DNA of 64,000 nucleotides from Albifimbria verrucaria (Eukaryota > Ascomycota > Sordariomycetes > Hypocreales > Stachybotryaceae): positions 2,728,001 to 2,792,000 of the forward strand of contig JAHREC010000045.1 in NCBI GenBank assembly GCA_020081605.1. Direction: 5' to 3'. Below are positions 22,908 through 33,700 of the stretch, piece by piece (within the stretch, counting starts at the first letter, position 1; each line of letters begins with the position of its first letter). The notes beneath the pieces are model-generated. The model did not search any database. It had not been told where the DNA came from and was given only the letters and a program-made list of their open reading frames with translations. Made by a program: the position numbers and the translations under genes.

Positions 22908-24157
22908 ATGTCTTTCCCACGGGGTCTATCGGCTATTTCGAAGAAATGCCCTAATGATACAGTAATTGTATCATCGTTACGGACTCCGGTAAGCAGGAGC
23001 AATGGAAAATTCAGAAACGTTTTCCCCGAACAGCTACTTTCAGCTGTATTGAAGGAGACACTGAGAAAATTGCCCCAGCTACCTCCTGGAGATATCGACG
23101 ATGTCGCGGTGGGCGTAGTTCTCTCAGAGCTTGGAGGGTCTAAAGCTGCCCGAATGGCAATGAACCATGTCGGATACACAGTCGATACATCTCTTTACAC
23201 AGTTAATCGAGCCTACTCATCGTCGCTTCAGGCAATTTCTCTCATCGCTTCCCAAATCCGCACAGGAGATATCTCCGTAGGCATTGGCGCCGGTATGGAA
23301 AGTATGACAAGAAATTACGGGAGCCGGGCGATACCGGTTGACTTATGGCCGGAGCTCAAAGATTCGCCAATCAAGGACGCCAGGGATTGCATCATGCCAA
23401 TGGGTATCACATCTGAGAACATTGCTAGCAGATATGGGATCACAAGACAAGATCAGGATGCGATTGCAATTCGTAGCCACCTCAATGCGGCGAAGGCCAG
23501 AGACTATGGAGCATTCGGTGACGAAATCGTCCCTATCACCACAATGTATCAAGAGATTGATAAACGATCTGGCCACAAGATTGGGGAAGAGAAAGAAATC
23601 ACAGTTGCACAAGACGATGGCATTCGACCAAATATCGACATTGGATCACTATCCAAGCTCAAGCCTGCATTCAAAGCCAACGGAACTAGCACTGCGGGCA
23701 ACTCATCACAAGTTTCTGATGGTGCAGCTGCCACTCTGTTAATGAAACGCATTACAGCAGTACAGCTCGGTCTTCCCATTATTGGGAAATTCATCTCTGC
23801 CACCACAGTAGGCTGCGCCCCAGATGAAATGGGTATCGGGCCTGCCCTGGCCATTCCGAAACTGCTTGAGCGGCACAATCTACAGACCAGTGACATTGGC
23901 AGATGGGAAATTAATGAGGCTTTCGCTAGTCAGGTGGTGTATTGCATTCGAGCACTTCATCTAGAAAAAGAGTTAGAAGACGGAAAGGTGAATCCAGATG
24001 GTGGTGCGATCGCTCTAGGCCACCCCTGGGAGCTACAGGTGCCAGGATGACAGCCACCTTGCTTCATGGTTTGAAGAGAACGGGTGACGAGTTGGGGGTT
24101 GTGAGCATGTGTGTAGGAACAGGTATGGGCATGGCAGGGCTGTTCGCTTGCGAGTAA
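22908..24157 (+). CDS. acetyl-CoA acyltransferase (thiolase) lacking its nucleophile Cys
   Basis: Thiolase of the 3-ketoacyl-CoA/acetoacetyl-CoA type. I take the ATG at 22908 (MSFPRGLSAI), which matches the family start; an in-frame ATG at 22707 adds 67 unlikely residues. Present: VNRA.SSSLQA loop, GAGMESMTRNYGSRAIP, STAGNSSQVSDGAAA, NEAFASQ, the GGAIALGHP His, and the second active-site Cys in SMCVGTGMG. The first, acyl-accepting Cys of VNRACSS is Tyr (TAC at 23214-23216, residue 103), a single G-to-A change from TGC. One C is missing in the run at 24023-24026, so the last 46 residues are in another frame; corrected length 416. No PTS1; no clear PTS2. As written it should not carry out thiolysis. 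Confidence 0.88.
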
Positions 24158-25255
24158 GTTAGTGAACGCATTTTCCTGAGACTCACATGAGAGTCGATCA
24201 TAGATCAATCATGACGTAGTTAGTGGAGGAACTTGACCATAGGCGAGATGCCACAAGAATATAGATCATTTGTCATGCTGACATTGTACTAAAACTGCAG
24301 CAATTACACATTAATAATGCAATTGTCACTGGTACAGAAAGAGCTTGATGTCATTTTTCTTGCACAATTGGGCTCGTTCATCTCCATATACCCAATAGTT
24401 GTCTATTTAGCCGTTGGTGACGGACGCTTATATAAATACCAACAAGGCCCTTCCTGTAACTGAGCTTGGGCTCAAATATGATAAGCCAGTATGTTACTAT
24501 ACTGTCTTGACGTACGCTAGCCTATTCGATTGGGCAGTTTATTGGATTAACGTGTACGAATCACGTCGGTATTACCTCCAATTACTGTATGGCCTAGTTT
24601 AAACCATGATTTTAGTGTACTTGGAGCGGACCACAGAGGGCGACAAGACTACGTGTCAGCTGTAGTTCTAAGGGACTTTCGGCACACTTAATTGTCTAGT
24701 GACAAGTCTGTGTGGTTCCTCAAAAGAGCAGAAGACAATATCGGCTTTCACAAGCGGCCATATACACTTCAGGCCAGCTGGAAATGAGAAGACACGCTAT
24801 TACATTGTTGCCGATGTGCCTGCTGCATTTGCGCATTTTCAGGCTTGTGTAATATGCATTTCTTCCATGGAAGAGATCTATCATTGGGGGTAAGTGTAAG
24901 GATAGCATCAAGTCCGTTAGTAGAGTTCTGGGCTCAAATAATGTTGATTCCTAGAATATTCCTTGCGGAACTCTTTGCTCATACTCCATCTCCCATCTAC
25001 TCCCTACCCCAGTCTTGTTATCTGAGTCTCGCGCCTTAGAGTAATAAAGCAACCAGCTTGCCCTTCAAGATCACTTAAAAATTTCAACCGTGGTCTGGTC
25101 TGCGCTCGATAAGTTTTGTGTTTCAGATTAATCGCACTGGCATTATTTACCATGTTAGCAATTGTTCAATAAGCGTGATCAAATCAATGTTGCTTTTCGG
25201 AGGCACTTACACCACAATTGCACTACAGTTATGATTGAAATCAAGTCAATTACAG
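24158..25255. other. intergenic, nothing recognised
   Basis: Short frames only (62-64 codons around 24414-25039), without recognisable content. Confidence 0.4.
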
Positions 25256-25649
25256 TCATGGGCTGGATGATATTGGGACACCTACTCCGAACTAAAAAGG
25301 AAGAAATTGTTTGATTAGCATGTACCCAGGTCTGTGTTGTGGTACCAGTACTTACGATATTGCAGCTGCAACCATTCGGACAATACTCAACGAGACTCTA
25401 GAGTTTCCATCCGTATTAGCATGTTACCAACAGCCAACGCCAACTGAGATCTGAATGATTTGAGAAACCCACGCCGATGCTGGTCTGGACACAACTGAGG
25501 TCATCGCCAGGCTGAGGACTACATCTGGAGCATTTGTTACTGTCAGGGCAACCAAGGGCACGCTTAGAGAAGCTTATAACGCTGTATCTATCTGTGCTGG
25601 CGAAAGCGGTTCCTGTCATGATTGCGAATAGGATGACGGTGATCTTCAT
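25256..25649 (-). CDS. small secreted Cys-rich protein
   Basis: Start ATG 25649. Exons 25473-25649, 25356-25397 and 25256-25291, joined by introns of 75 and 64 nt with gtgggt and gtaagt donors; all junctions are phase 0 and the sum is 84 codons plus stop. Residues 1-17 are a signal peptide (MKITVILFAIMTGTAFA). The mature part has seven Cys in about 40 residues, ending EYCPNGCSCN. The unspliced reading ends early and loses three of the Cys. A TATA-like element (TATAAAA, minus strand, about 25763-25770) lies about 115 bp upstream. This is the profile of a small apoplastic or effector-like protein; no family name is claimed. The exon model is mine and needs transcript support. Confidence 0.5.
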
Positions 25650-26170
25650 GTTGGCGAGATTTCAAGAAAAGCGATATGGACAGATTAGAGCGGCTTTCTA
25701 TTCTATAATGGTCTGTGTGGTGCTGGTGAGGCGTCTGAGCAATCTCTCAGGATCGTTCAGCCTTTTATATACTCGCGTATCGGGCCTTTTTTTCTTTCTT
25801 TTCTTTTGCTGAACCTAACTCAGACTATCATGTAACATTGGAGAGCCAGCTGGTCCCTAATAGTTCTCTCCAGATTGCCTAAAAATGAGACGTAACTGCG
25901 CCATAATCCTATTCCTTCACTATCACTATTACTAACTATCACTATCACCATCACTATTCCAAGACTTTGTCGCGGCAAGTTCCGACGACAACCTACATTG
26001 CGCCTCATATCACTAATGAGTCTACACCTCCAACAATTCTCAAATTTCCAATCAGTCTCATTTGTGTGCAATATACAAGGTAATATTGCCCAAGAACTAT
26101 AAGAGACATCCTACGAAACCAAAAATGAGATGGAAATTGCCAAGCACAAGCAGCAACTCACGGGTCCAAA
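25650..26170. other. divergent spacer with T/C tract and CAC/TAT-rich stretch
   Basis: Between the Cys-rich gene (-) and the MmgE/PrpD gene (+). Contains a TATA-like element (about 25763-25770), a T/C-rich tract (about 25787-25810) and an imperfect CTATCA/CACTAT repeat at about 25918-25957. Confidence 0.4.
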
Positions 26171-27565
26171 ATGGCAACCAAGACACTAGCAACCTGGGCA
26201 CTAAGCCTTAACTTTGCCAATCTGACTAGCCCAGTGGTTGACTTGGCGACAAAAGCATCTACAACTGGGCAGGATGCGCCATTGGAGGTTATCAACAGCC
26301 TGCGCCAAAGCTTGCTTGGCAAGCTGTGTCCCCTTTGTTCCCACTGATGGAAACGCCACGATTCTTGGGATGGAGACACTTGCCGACGTTCAGACTGCCG
26401 CCTTGATCAACGGTATTGCATCCCATGCTGATGACTACGATGATACCCACCTAGACAACCCGATTCATCCGTCCGGCCCCGTTTTGTCCGCCCTAATGGC
26501 GGTCAGCGAGTGGAAGGGTAGTATCTCGGGTCAAGATTTCGTGACGGCATTTGTTGCTGGTGTTGAAGCAGAATGCAAGCTTGGTGTTTCAGTTTTCCCT
26601 GAGCACTACAACGTTGGATGGCGTGAGTAACACGCCTGGTACAAGTTTCATCGGCGTTGACTGACTAACTATTAGACATCACCAGTACTGTCGGCTCTGT
26701 CGGTGCGGCAGTTGCTGTTGGCAAAATCCTCAACCTCGACGTAGAACAGATGCAGCATGCCATTGGTATTGCTGCCGTTCAAGTTAATGGAATGCATGCG
26801 TCTTTTGGAACAGACACAAAACCATTCCACGTCGGCCGCGCGGCGCAGTCAGGACTCATGGCGGCGCTCCTTGCCCAGCGTGGCTTTACCGCCTCCATGG
26901 AAGGGCTGGAAGCTGAGCGAGGCTGGGTGAATGTCGTCAGCACAAAGAACAACATTACTGGGCTATTCTCTACGCTTGGGAAGACATGGGAGCTGAGTCT
27001 GAACACGTTCAAGCCTTTCCCGTGTGACCGTATCATTCACGCTGCCATAGACGGCTGGATCCAGATCCATGACCAGATGAAGGAGCAGGGCCTCGAGGCA
27101 GCGGACATCACGAACGTCTCAGCCCGTTGCCACCCACGAGTTCTCTTCTTGACCGACGATCCAACGCCTAGCACGGGGCTTGCGGGCAAATTTAGTGTTT
27201 ACCATGCAGCTGCAGTTGCTATCCTGGACGGTGCGGCCACTCCGGCTCAGTTCACAGATGAGGCTGTTCAGAACAAGACGGTCATCAGCCTACGAGAGAA
27301 GGTTAATGTGAAGAGCGACGATACGGTCGAGGAGCATGAGGCATTCGTGACTGTTGAGTTCAAGGGCGGGAAAAGCATCAATGTCCATGTTGAGCATTGC
27401 GTGGGCAGTTACGAGAACCCAATGAAGGCAGAGCAATTGGAAGTCAAGTTCATGGACCAGGTGACAGCGGCATGGGACGAAGAAAAGGCTCAAAAGGCGT
27501 TTCAGTTCTTTTCCTCTATCGTCAACACTACTGAGGTGGGAGGGATTGCTGGGCATATTGCATAA
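26171..27565 (+). CDS. MmgE/PrpD family dehydratase/decarboxylase-like protein
   Basis: The family includes 2-methylcitrate dehydratase and cis-aconitate decarboxylase. Start ATG 26171; intron 26623-26675 (53 nt); exon 2 26676-27565. The N-terminal all-helical domain has the conserved HADDYDDTH..HPSGPVLSA segment; the region after the intron has the glycine-rich helix TSTVGSVGAAVA, the FGTDTKPFHVGRAAQSG motif typical of the family, and KPFPCDRIIHAAID. The C-terminal lid domain has FSVYHAAAVAI. Two single-base losses (near 26255 and 26331) break the first exon; corrected length 447 residues. Catalytic specificity cannot be assigned. No methylcitrate synthase or itaconate-type transporter is adjacent, so a methylcitrate-cycle role is not supported by context. 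Confidence 0.85.
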
Positions 27566-28355
27566 GGGCAGCTGGACAGAGACGTTGCGACGCTTGGTTC
27601 CGGTCATGGGCTGTTACACTCAGATCTTGGTAACAATAACCAACTGAACTGGTAGTTAAATATACCAGAAGGCATTGCCCGGTTTAAGAATGCAGTTCAG
27701 ACCTTCCGATGTCTCATCAGACAGCTAGACTTACCTATATTTGCATGTGTTACTGTTTTCGGTAGTATGGTATGAACTAGCCGTTGACAGATGGCATTAA
27801 CATGGTGAGCAGTTTACTTTAATGTCTTCAGCAGGACCCACCACTTATGATTTAAAAGAGATTTATGATATGTATGAGCTGGTCCTTTCTCAATTGCTGT
27901 GATGTTCACTTCAAAGATCAAGGGTGAGATGTGAGTGGTTCACCGAGATAACCCCGCATTAGACAATCGCTAACTCCAAGAGGACAATACTATTAGGTTA
28001 TTTTAGAATTAATAAATAATAAAAGGAGTTGAGCAGCCGTCCTGTTAGGTTAGTCTCTGCAAACGACATGCCGATGCCTCCTGCCATCGAGATGGTTGGT
28101 GTTGGCCAAAACAAGACATCAAAGACAACAGCCGGATGGATGCCACGAGCGGTATAATTTCCCGACGGTTAACCGACGCTAAATACAGAGTAGGGCCCGG
28201 AGCAATTGGACGCTCTGAATGGCTAAACATGATGAGCTCACCAGCCCCATAGCGCTAGCCAATCCGCTTGGTCCAAACCTGTTTGTCCTTCCCCAGCCGC
28301 CCCAACCGGAGCACCGGAAATAACTAACCAAGTGGGTTGCCGGGGATATTGCGGG

Positions 28356-28459
28356 AGGTACGGAGGTACTCGGCCCCCTGCAGGAGCTTGCCCACTTGGC
28401 AGGTACTGGCTAACTATAGAGTTAGTGCCTAGGTACTCCGAGGTACAGGAGGTAGGTAC
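28356..28459 (+). promoter_or_regulatory. cluster of six AGGTAC motifs
   Basis: AGGTAC begins at 28356, 28364, 28401, 28431, 28441 and 28454; the last is part of the palindrome AGGTACCT, and further AGGTAG copies interleave. The density is far above chance. It lies 320-420 bp upstream of the malate dehydrogenase ATG. The binding factor is unknown. Confidence 0.4.
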
Positions 28460-28528
28460 CTGAGGTAGGCACTGAGTTGCCCTGGGCTGTTGTGCATGAC
28501 AACAAAAAAAACCGGCATGGCAGCTGGA

Positions 28529-28548
28529 CTGGGCTGGGCTGGGCTGGG
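28529..28548 (+). repeat. CTGGG tandem repeat, G-quadruplex motif
   Basis: Four CTGGG units give GGGCTGGGCTGGGCTGGG, four G3 tracts with 2-nt loops, which fits the canonical intramolecular G-quadruplex pattern. About 230 bp upstream of the malate dehydrogenase start. Confidence 0.6.
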
Positions 28549-28775
28549 CCTCTCGCTGCTGGCGCTGGCCCGGCTGGCCCCAACGACAACCAAGCTTAGC
28601 TAAGCATCCAAAGCTCCCCGGCATCTCTCTCTCTCAGCCTTTTTTTCCTCATCCCTCGACCGTCTTCTCCTCCCAAAACCACTCAGATCACAAGCAGCCT
28701 CGCCTGTTCCTCCATCTCGTCGTTTTTGGCCTTTTTCTCCCTTTGAGCAATCCAGCCTTTCATCCCACCGCAACA

Positions 28776-29999
28776 ATGTTGGCCTCCAGAATCCAGCGTC
28801 GCATGTTCTCCGCCTCTGCGCGCAACGTAAGTGTCCTCCTCGTCATGTCCTTGCTCCCGCTGCCGCTCTCGCTCCCTGCGTCGTCATCGCTTCTTGCGTC
28901 GGCACGCGATCAATTGAGCCTCACCCGCCTCTCCCTCCGTCCTCGCATATGCTAACGACGCCCGCGCAGCTGTCCAAGGTTGCTGTGCTCGGTGCTGCCG
29001 GTGGCATTGGCCAGCCTCTCTCCTGCTCCTGAAGCTCAACCCTCGTGTCACTGAGCTCGCCCTCTACGACATCCGTGGCGGACCCGGTACGTCAACCATT
29101 AGGCCTTCCTGGCCTCTTTCCCTCCTGCTCCTCGTCTTCAATGCTAACCAACTCCCTCAATAGGTGTTGCTGCTGATATCTCCCACATCAACACCAAGTC
29201 CACCGTCAAGGGCTATGCCCCCAACGCTGCTGGCCTCTCCGACGCCCTCAAGGGCTCCGAGGTTGTCCTCATCCCCGCCGGTGTCCCCGTAAGCCCGGTA
29301 TGACCCGTGACGACCTCTTCAACACCAACGCCTCCATCGTCCGCGACCTCGCCAAGGCCGTCGCCGAGTCTGCCCCGAGGCCAAGGTCCTCATCATCTCC
29401 AACCCCGTCAACTCCACCGTCCCCATCTGCGCCGAGGTCTTCAAGGCCCGTGGTGTCTACAACCCCAAGACCCTCTTCGGTGTCACCACCCTCGACGTTG
29501 TCCGCGCCAGCCGCTTCGTCTCCGAGGTCAAGTCCACCGATCCCAAGGACGAGAACATCACCGTCGTCGGCGGTCACTCCGGTGTCACCATCGTTCCCCT
29601 CTTCAGCCAGAGCAACCACCCCGACCTGTCCTCCAACGCTGAGCTCATCAACCGTGTCCAGTTCGGTGGTGACGAGGTCGTCAAGGCCAAGGACGGTGCC
29701 GGTTCCGCCACCCTCTCCATGGCCATGGCCGGTGCCCGCATGGCCGACTCCATCCTCCGCGCCGCCCAGGGCGAGCAGGGTGTCATTGAGCCCGCCTTCG
29801 TCGACTCTCCCTCTACAAGGACCAGGGCATCGACTTCTTCAGCAGCAAGGTCGAGCTCGGCCCCGAGGGTGTTGCCAAGATCCACCCCGTCGGCAAGGTC
29901 GACGCCACCGAGCAGAAGCTCCTCGACGCCTGCTTCACTGACCTGAAGAAGAACATCGAGAAGGGTGTTGTCTTCGTTGCCCAGAACCCCGGCAACTAA
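28776..29999 (+). CDS. malate dehydrogenase, mitochondrial
   Basis: NAD-dependent interconversion of malate and oxaloacetate in the TCA cycle. Start ATG 28776; exons 28776-28826, 28970-29086, 29164-29999 (introns of 143 and 77 nt). The first exon is a matrix leader ([17 protein letters not shown]). Then [13 protein letters not shown] binds NAD; the mobile loop has [11 protein letters not shown] with substrate-binding Arg residues; [10 protein letters not shown] follows, and the catalytic His is in [11 protein letters not shown]. Four single-base C losses break the frame, at 29022, 29285-29288, 29373-29376 and 29809-29811. Restoring them gives exactly 335 residues with no unexplained segment. 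Because this enzyme is normally essential, single copy and highly conserved, the breaks are best read as sequence errors. Codons are strongly C-ending, in line with high expression. Confidence 0.95.
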
Positions 30000-30777
30000 A
30001 TACCCACTCCCACATCACCACGCCTCTTGGAGGGCTTGGAGAGCTCACAAAGAAATTGGCGGACACACATGTAGGAATACGGCGGAACAGGACTCCTCCT
30101 CACCTCGATTGACATCGGGGATGGGGAAAGGGTTGTTATGACAAAAAACCATGGATGACGAGACTTGGGTATGACGGGCAGAGAGAATAGCGGTCCGGGA
30201 TAGATGGCAAGCTGGTGTTAGTTTGCTCTTCTTGTTTGCCTCTGCTTCCTGCACCTGCTATTGTTCCTTGCTTTTTTACTCTCCTGTCCACGCGCCTTTT
30301 GTCGTGGACTGGAGGAGGCACTTTGTCAGAATCAAGCTCTCTGTATCATAGAAACCGAAAATGAAATATTTGGAAACCCCATCCATCTTCACATGAGTGA
30401 TTTACCACGAGTGACTACCTTGGGGACTACCTTAGGTAGTCAGTCATACTGAGCCGTAGACGCAACGTGTTGTTTTAACATTGTTCCAATCTTGACATCT
30501 CATGGGTCCTCTTCTGCTTATTTTCTTTATATGTTCAATGACATGAAAAAGCTGAATTGCGAATGTCTATCATCAATCGGCATGCGCACATCGTATTATA
30601 CACTGGCAGGTCTCCCAGCTCCTCACACCTACGGCCCGCCATTCTAATCGCGACGTTTTCTTCCAGTGCTTGCTTGCTCCACCCGTCTATGCATCCATTC
30701 CGTCCGTCCATCCCCATGATAATGATAATGACACTTCCCTAACCAACTGCCTCTGCTCTATCACACGGCTGCGCCAG
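30000..30777. other. convergent 3' region with palindrome
   Basis: Between the ends of malate dehydrogenase (+) and the P5A ATPase gene (-). Contains GACTACCT repeats forming a perfect inverted repeat (30425-30441). Small open frames here are not credible genes. Confidence 0.4.
30425..30441. terminator. inverted repeat GACTACCT-T-AGGTAGTC
   Basis: Perfect 8-bp arms around one T; an extra direct copy of GACTACCT lies at 30413-30420. Its position between two convergent genes suggests a 3'-end or factor-binding role, but this is inferred only. Confidence 0.3.
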
Positions 30778-33700
30778 TTAAGTGCGCTGGCGGCCGGCCC
30801 TCCAGTCTTCTATCTGCTGGCGCCGCGCCTCCACCTTGCGCTCCCACTCGGCAACTTTCTCGAGGCGCTGCTTCTCCTCCTCTTCAACCTTCTTTGCCTC
30901 GGCAGCCTTCTTTCGAACGCCCTCGCGCTCGAGCTGATCAGGACGGCGCTCGGCGATGTCACGAGGGCGGAAGTCACTAAACAGTGTCTTGAGAACACGC
31001 TCAATGACCCAGCAACCGAGGTAGTCAATCACCATGACAGCCGTCATCTTGGTCTTGAACTCTTCGCTGAAGGGCACAAGCTTCATGCCCTCGTTGATCT
31101 CCGGAACCAGCTCAAGCGCGCATACAAAGGCAAGACCAGACACACCAAGGATACCCCAGTACATACCCTTGTTCTCGGAGAGAGACTCACGGAAGGGACG
31201 GCCCTGATAATTGATAGCGAAGGTGGAGATCTGCTGGATCAGTTGAAGCAGGTAAACGGCGGAGTTGAGTAGCGAAGGGCTGAACTCAGCCTCCAGGTCA
31301 ACATCGCCAGAGCGGCTATTCGAATGTCAGTAATTGTACCAAGCTTAGAACAGGAAAGGTAACTTACGGTTCAAGCTTTTCGCAGAGTCTGGCAACGTAG
31401 ATCAGGGTCACGATGTGGATCGCAAACTGTCCCAGGATAGAGCCGATGATGTAGACGTTGAAGATGTTGGGCTGGGGCGCTCCTTGCTTAGGCCCTCCAC
31501 GACACGAGCACGCGAGATGCTCAGGAAACAGACAGACATAAGCATACCGCTGATAGTGTATTGCGTGTCACCAAACTTGATACCCTCAAGGTACAGCACC
31601 GACAGCGAATAGGCACTGATCAAACAGTTGAGGGCCAAGATCTTGTACATTTGAATGGTGGCGACGAGAGTGCATCGGCCCTGGCGGATGATGTTGGGAA
31701 TAGCAATGACGTTACGGAGCTTGGAGGTGAAGGAGCGGCGACGGAGGCGTCACCCAGCTTCAGCGAGGGTGGCTCATCATCGCCCATCTCGGCCTCCATC
31801 ATGCCAGAGGTAAGTTTGTCGGCGAAACTAGCGGCTCCATTAACAGCATTCTGGCGGGGTTGTTGTTGTTCTGCAAGAGATTCTGCGCGCCAGGTGAAGT
31901 GACCGTCTCGATCGGGTGGCCCAAAGACTTGATGTACTCCTCGTTGGTGATGCCCTTTCTCTTAGCCTCACGCTCGACGGCGGTCATGTACTTGGGGTTG
32001 CTGGGGCCGGGAGGGTACAGATGAGCGATGAAAACGGGGACAGGAGGGCTGGGCTGGTTGAAGCGCTTCATCAGCTCAACCTGCTTCTCGTACATGGCCT
32101 TCATCTTGGTGTTGCGGGAGTGTTCAGCAATGCGCGTCAGATCCTCGGGGTACCGTTGAGAAGAGCAACACCGATGTGAGCCTGCTTCAGAGCACCAACG
32201 TCATTGGTACCATCACCAGCCATCAGTGTGTAGTAACCCATGTCCTTGAGTCCCAGCAGAATGTCCTCCTTTTGCTTGGGAGAGACACGCGCATATACCC
32301 AAGTATGACGAATAAGAGATTTCCAGCCAGCTTGATCCTTGAACAGTGCGAGGGCGTATCCAGTAACGCAAAGGTCCTTTGTCTTAAGAATTTCAGGATC
32401 AATCGGCTTGGAAGGATCCACGGCAATGGTGACCTTGTCATCAACGCTCTTCCAGATGAGCTGGTGGCCACCAGCCTTGTCCTCGGGGGCGTCCAGAATA
32501 AGTACGTCACGGTCCACAATCTCAACCTCGCGTGCGACGTGAACTGCCGTCAGAGGGTTGTCTCCAGTAATCATGACCACACGGTGGCTGCTCTCGTTCA
32601 ACATCTGAACAGCCTCCTTGGCGTCCTCCTTCAGAGGGCAGTGCAGAACCAGGAAACCTGCAAAAGTGAGATCGGCCTCAACCTTCTCACGCTTGAGATC
32701 GTTGATCTTGCTAGCACCGAGTTCAGAATCGATGGTGAGCTGCTTGAACGCCAAGGCAAGAACACGCGAACCCTTGCGGGTGAAATACTTGTAAGTCTCC
32801 TCGTAGTCAGCAGGAACCTCGACCAGCATCTTCATTATAGTCTCGGGAGCACCCTTGACACCAGCAAAAGTACCCTTGATCTTCTTGCCTGTCTTGGGAT
32901 CGGTGCCGTGAACCATGGCAACCGAGCTCTGACGCTTGAGGGCCGAAGAGAATTGGAATCGTCGCTTAATCTGAACATTGCCGTTTGAGCCGCTCTTGTT
33001 ACCGCTTGACAAGAGATCGTTCTTGCCGAGTGTCCAGCCAAGGGAGGCGAGCGTTGCTTTCTCCATTGGGTCGCCGACAACGTCACCTTCGTCCAACTTG
33101 ACCAAAGCATGAGCAGTAGCAAGAACCAATTGGGTCTCGAGGCTAGCCTCCTTGACTGGGGTAATGGTGGAGTGGGCGCCATCAGTCTCCTTCTTGTCGG
33201 CAATCTCGGAGTGTGCGAGTCCCAAACCAGCGATACCTTCGACAACCAAGTCTTCGCCGGTGAGTGTTCCAGTCTTGTCAAAGCAAGCCACATCGATTCG
33301 GCCAGCATAGGGGATACGGAAAGGCTCCGTGCAGAAGATGGCGAGCTTGCCCAGGGCGGCCAAGCTGGTGTTGACGGCAAGACTAAGCTCCATGGGCAGT
33401 TCGGGAGGGACGACACTGGTAACAATCAAGATGCAGTCGAGCAGCAGCTTGGATCGCTTGCGGTCCTTGCGGACACCTTCGTCCCAGACATACCAGGAGG
33501 CGGCGATGGCGAAGATGAGCAGGAACAAGATGAAGAGAAGAGCCTCGACGTTGTTGGCAGAGACACGCTCGGTGGAGTAGATCATGGTGCGGACCAAACT
33601 TCCCTGGGAAGTCTCAAAACCAGTCTTGATGACAATAGCCATGGCGCCGTTATCGGGGAGTTGGGACTCCGGAGGCAAGCTTTGGCTTCTCCTGCTCAGC

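Larger units (their letters stand above)
27566..28775. other. upstream region of malate dehydrogenase
   Basis: 1.2 kb without a gene. It holds a CCAAT box (28259-28263), six AGGTAC motifs in 104 bp (28356-28459), a G-quadruplex-type motif (28531-28548) and a pyrimidine-rich leader (28620-28740) typical of highly expressed fungal genes. Confidence 0.5.

Noticed and set aside
29300..29941. 213-codon Ser/Pro/Arg-rich open frame
   Set aside because: Out-of-frame reading of the malate dehydrogenase exon; its odd composition comes from C-ending codons read in another frame.
28776..29999. Programmed frameshifting or pseudogenisation of malate dehydrogenase
   Set aside because: Four one-base losses at unrelated C runs, with no slippery-site pattern, and the same type of loss in most other genes point to sequence error.
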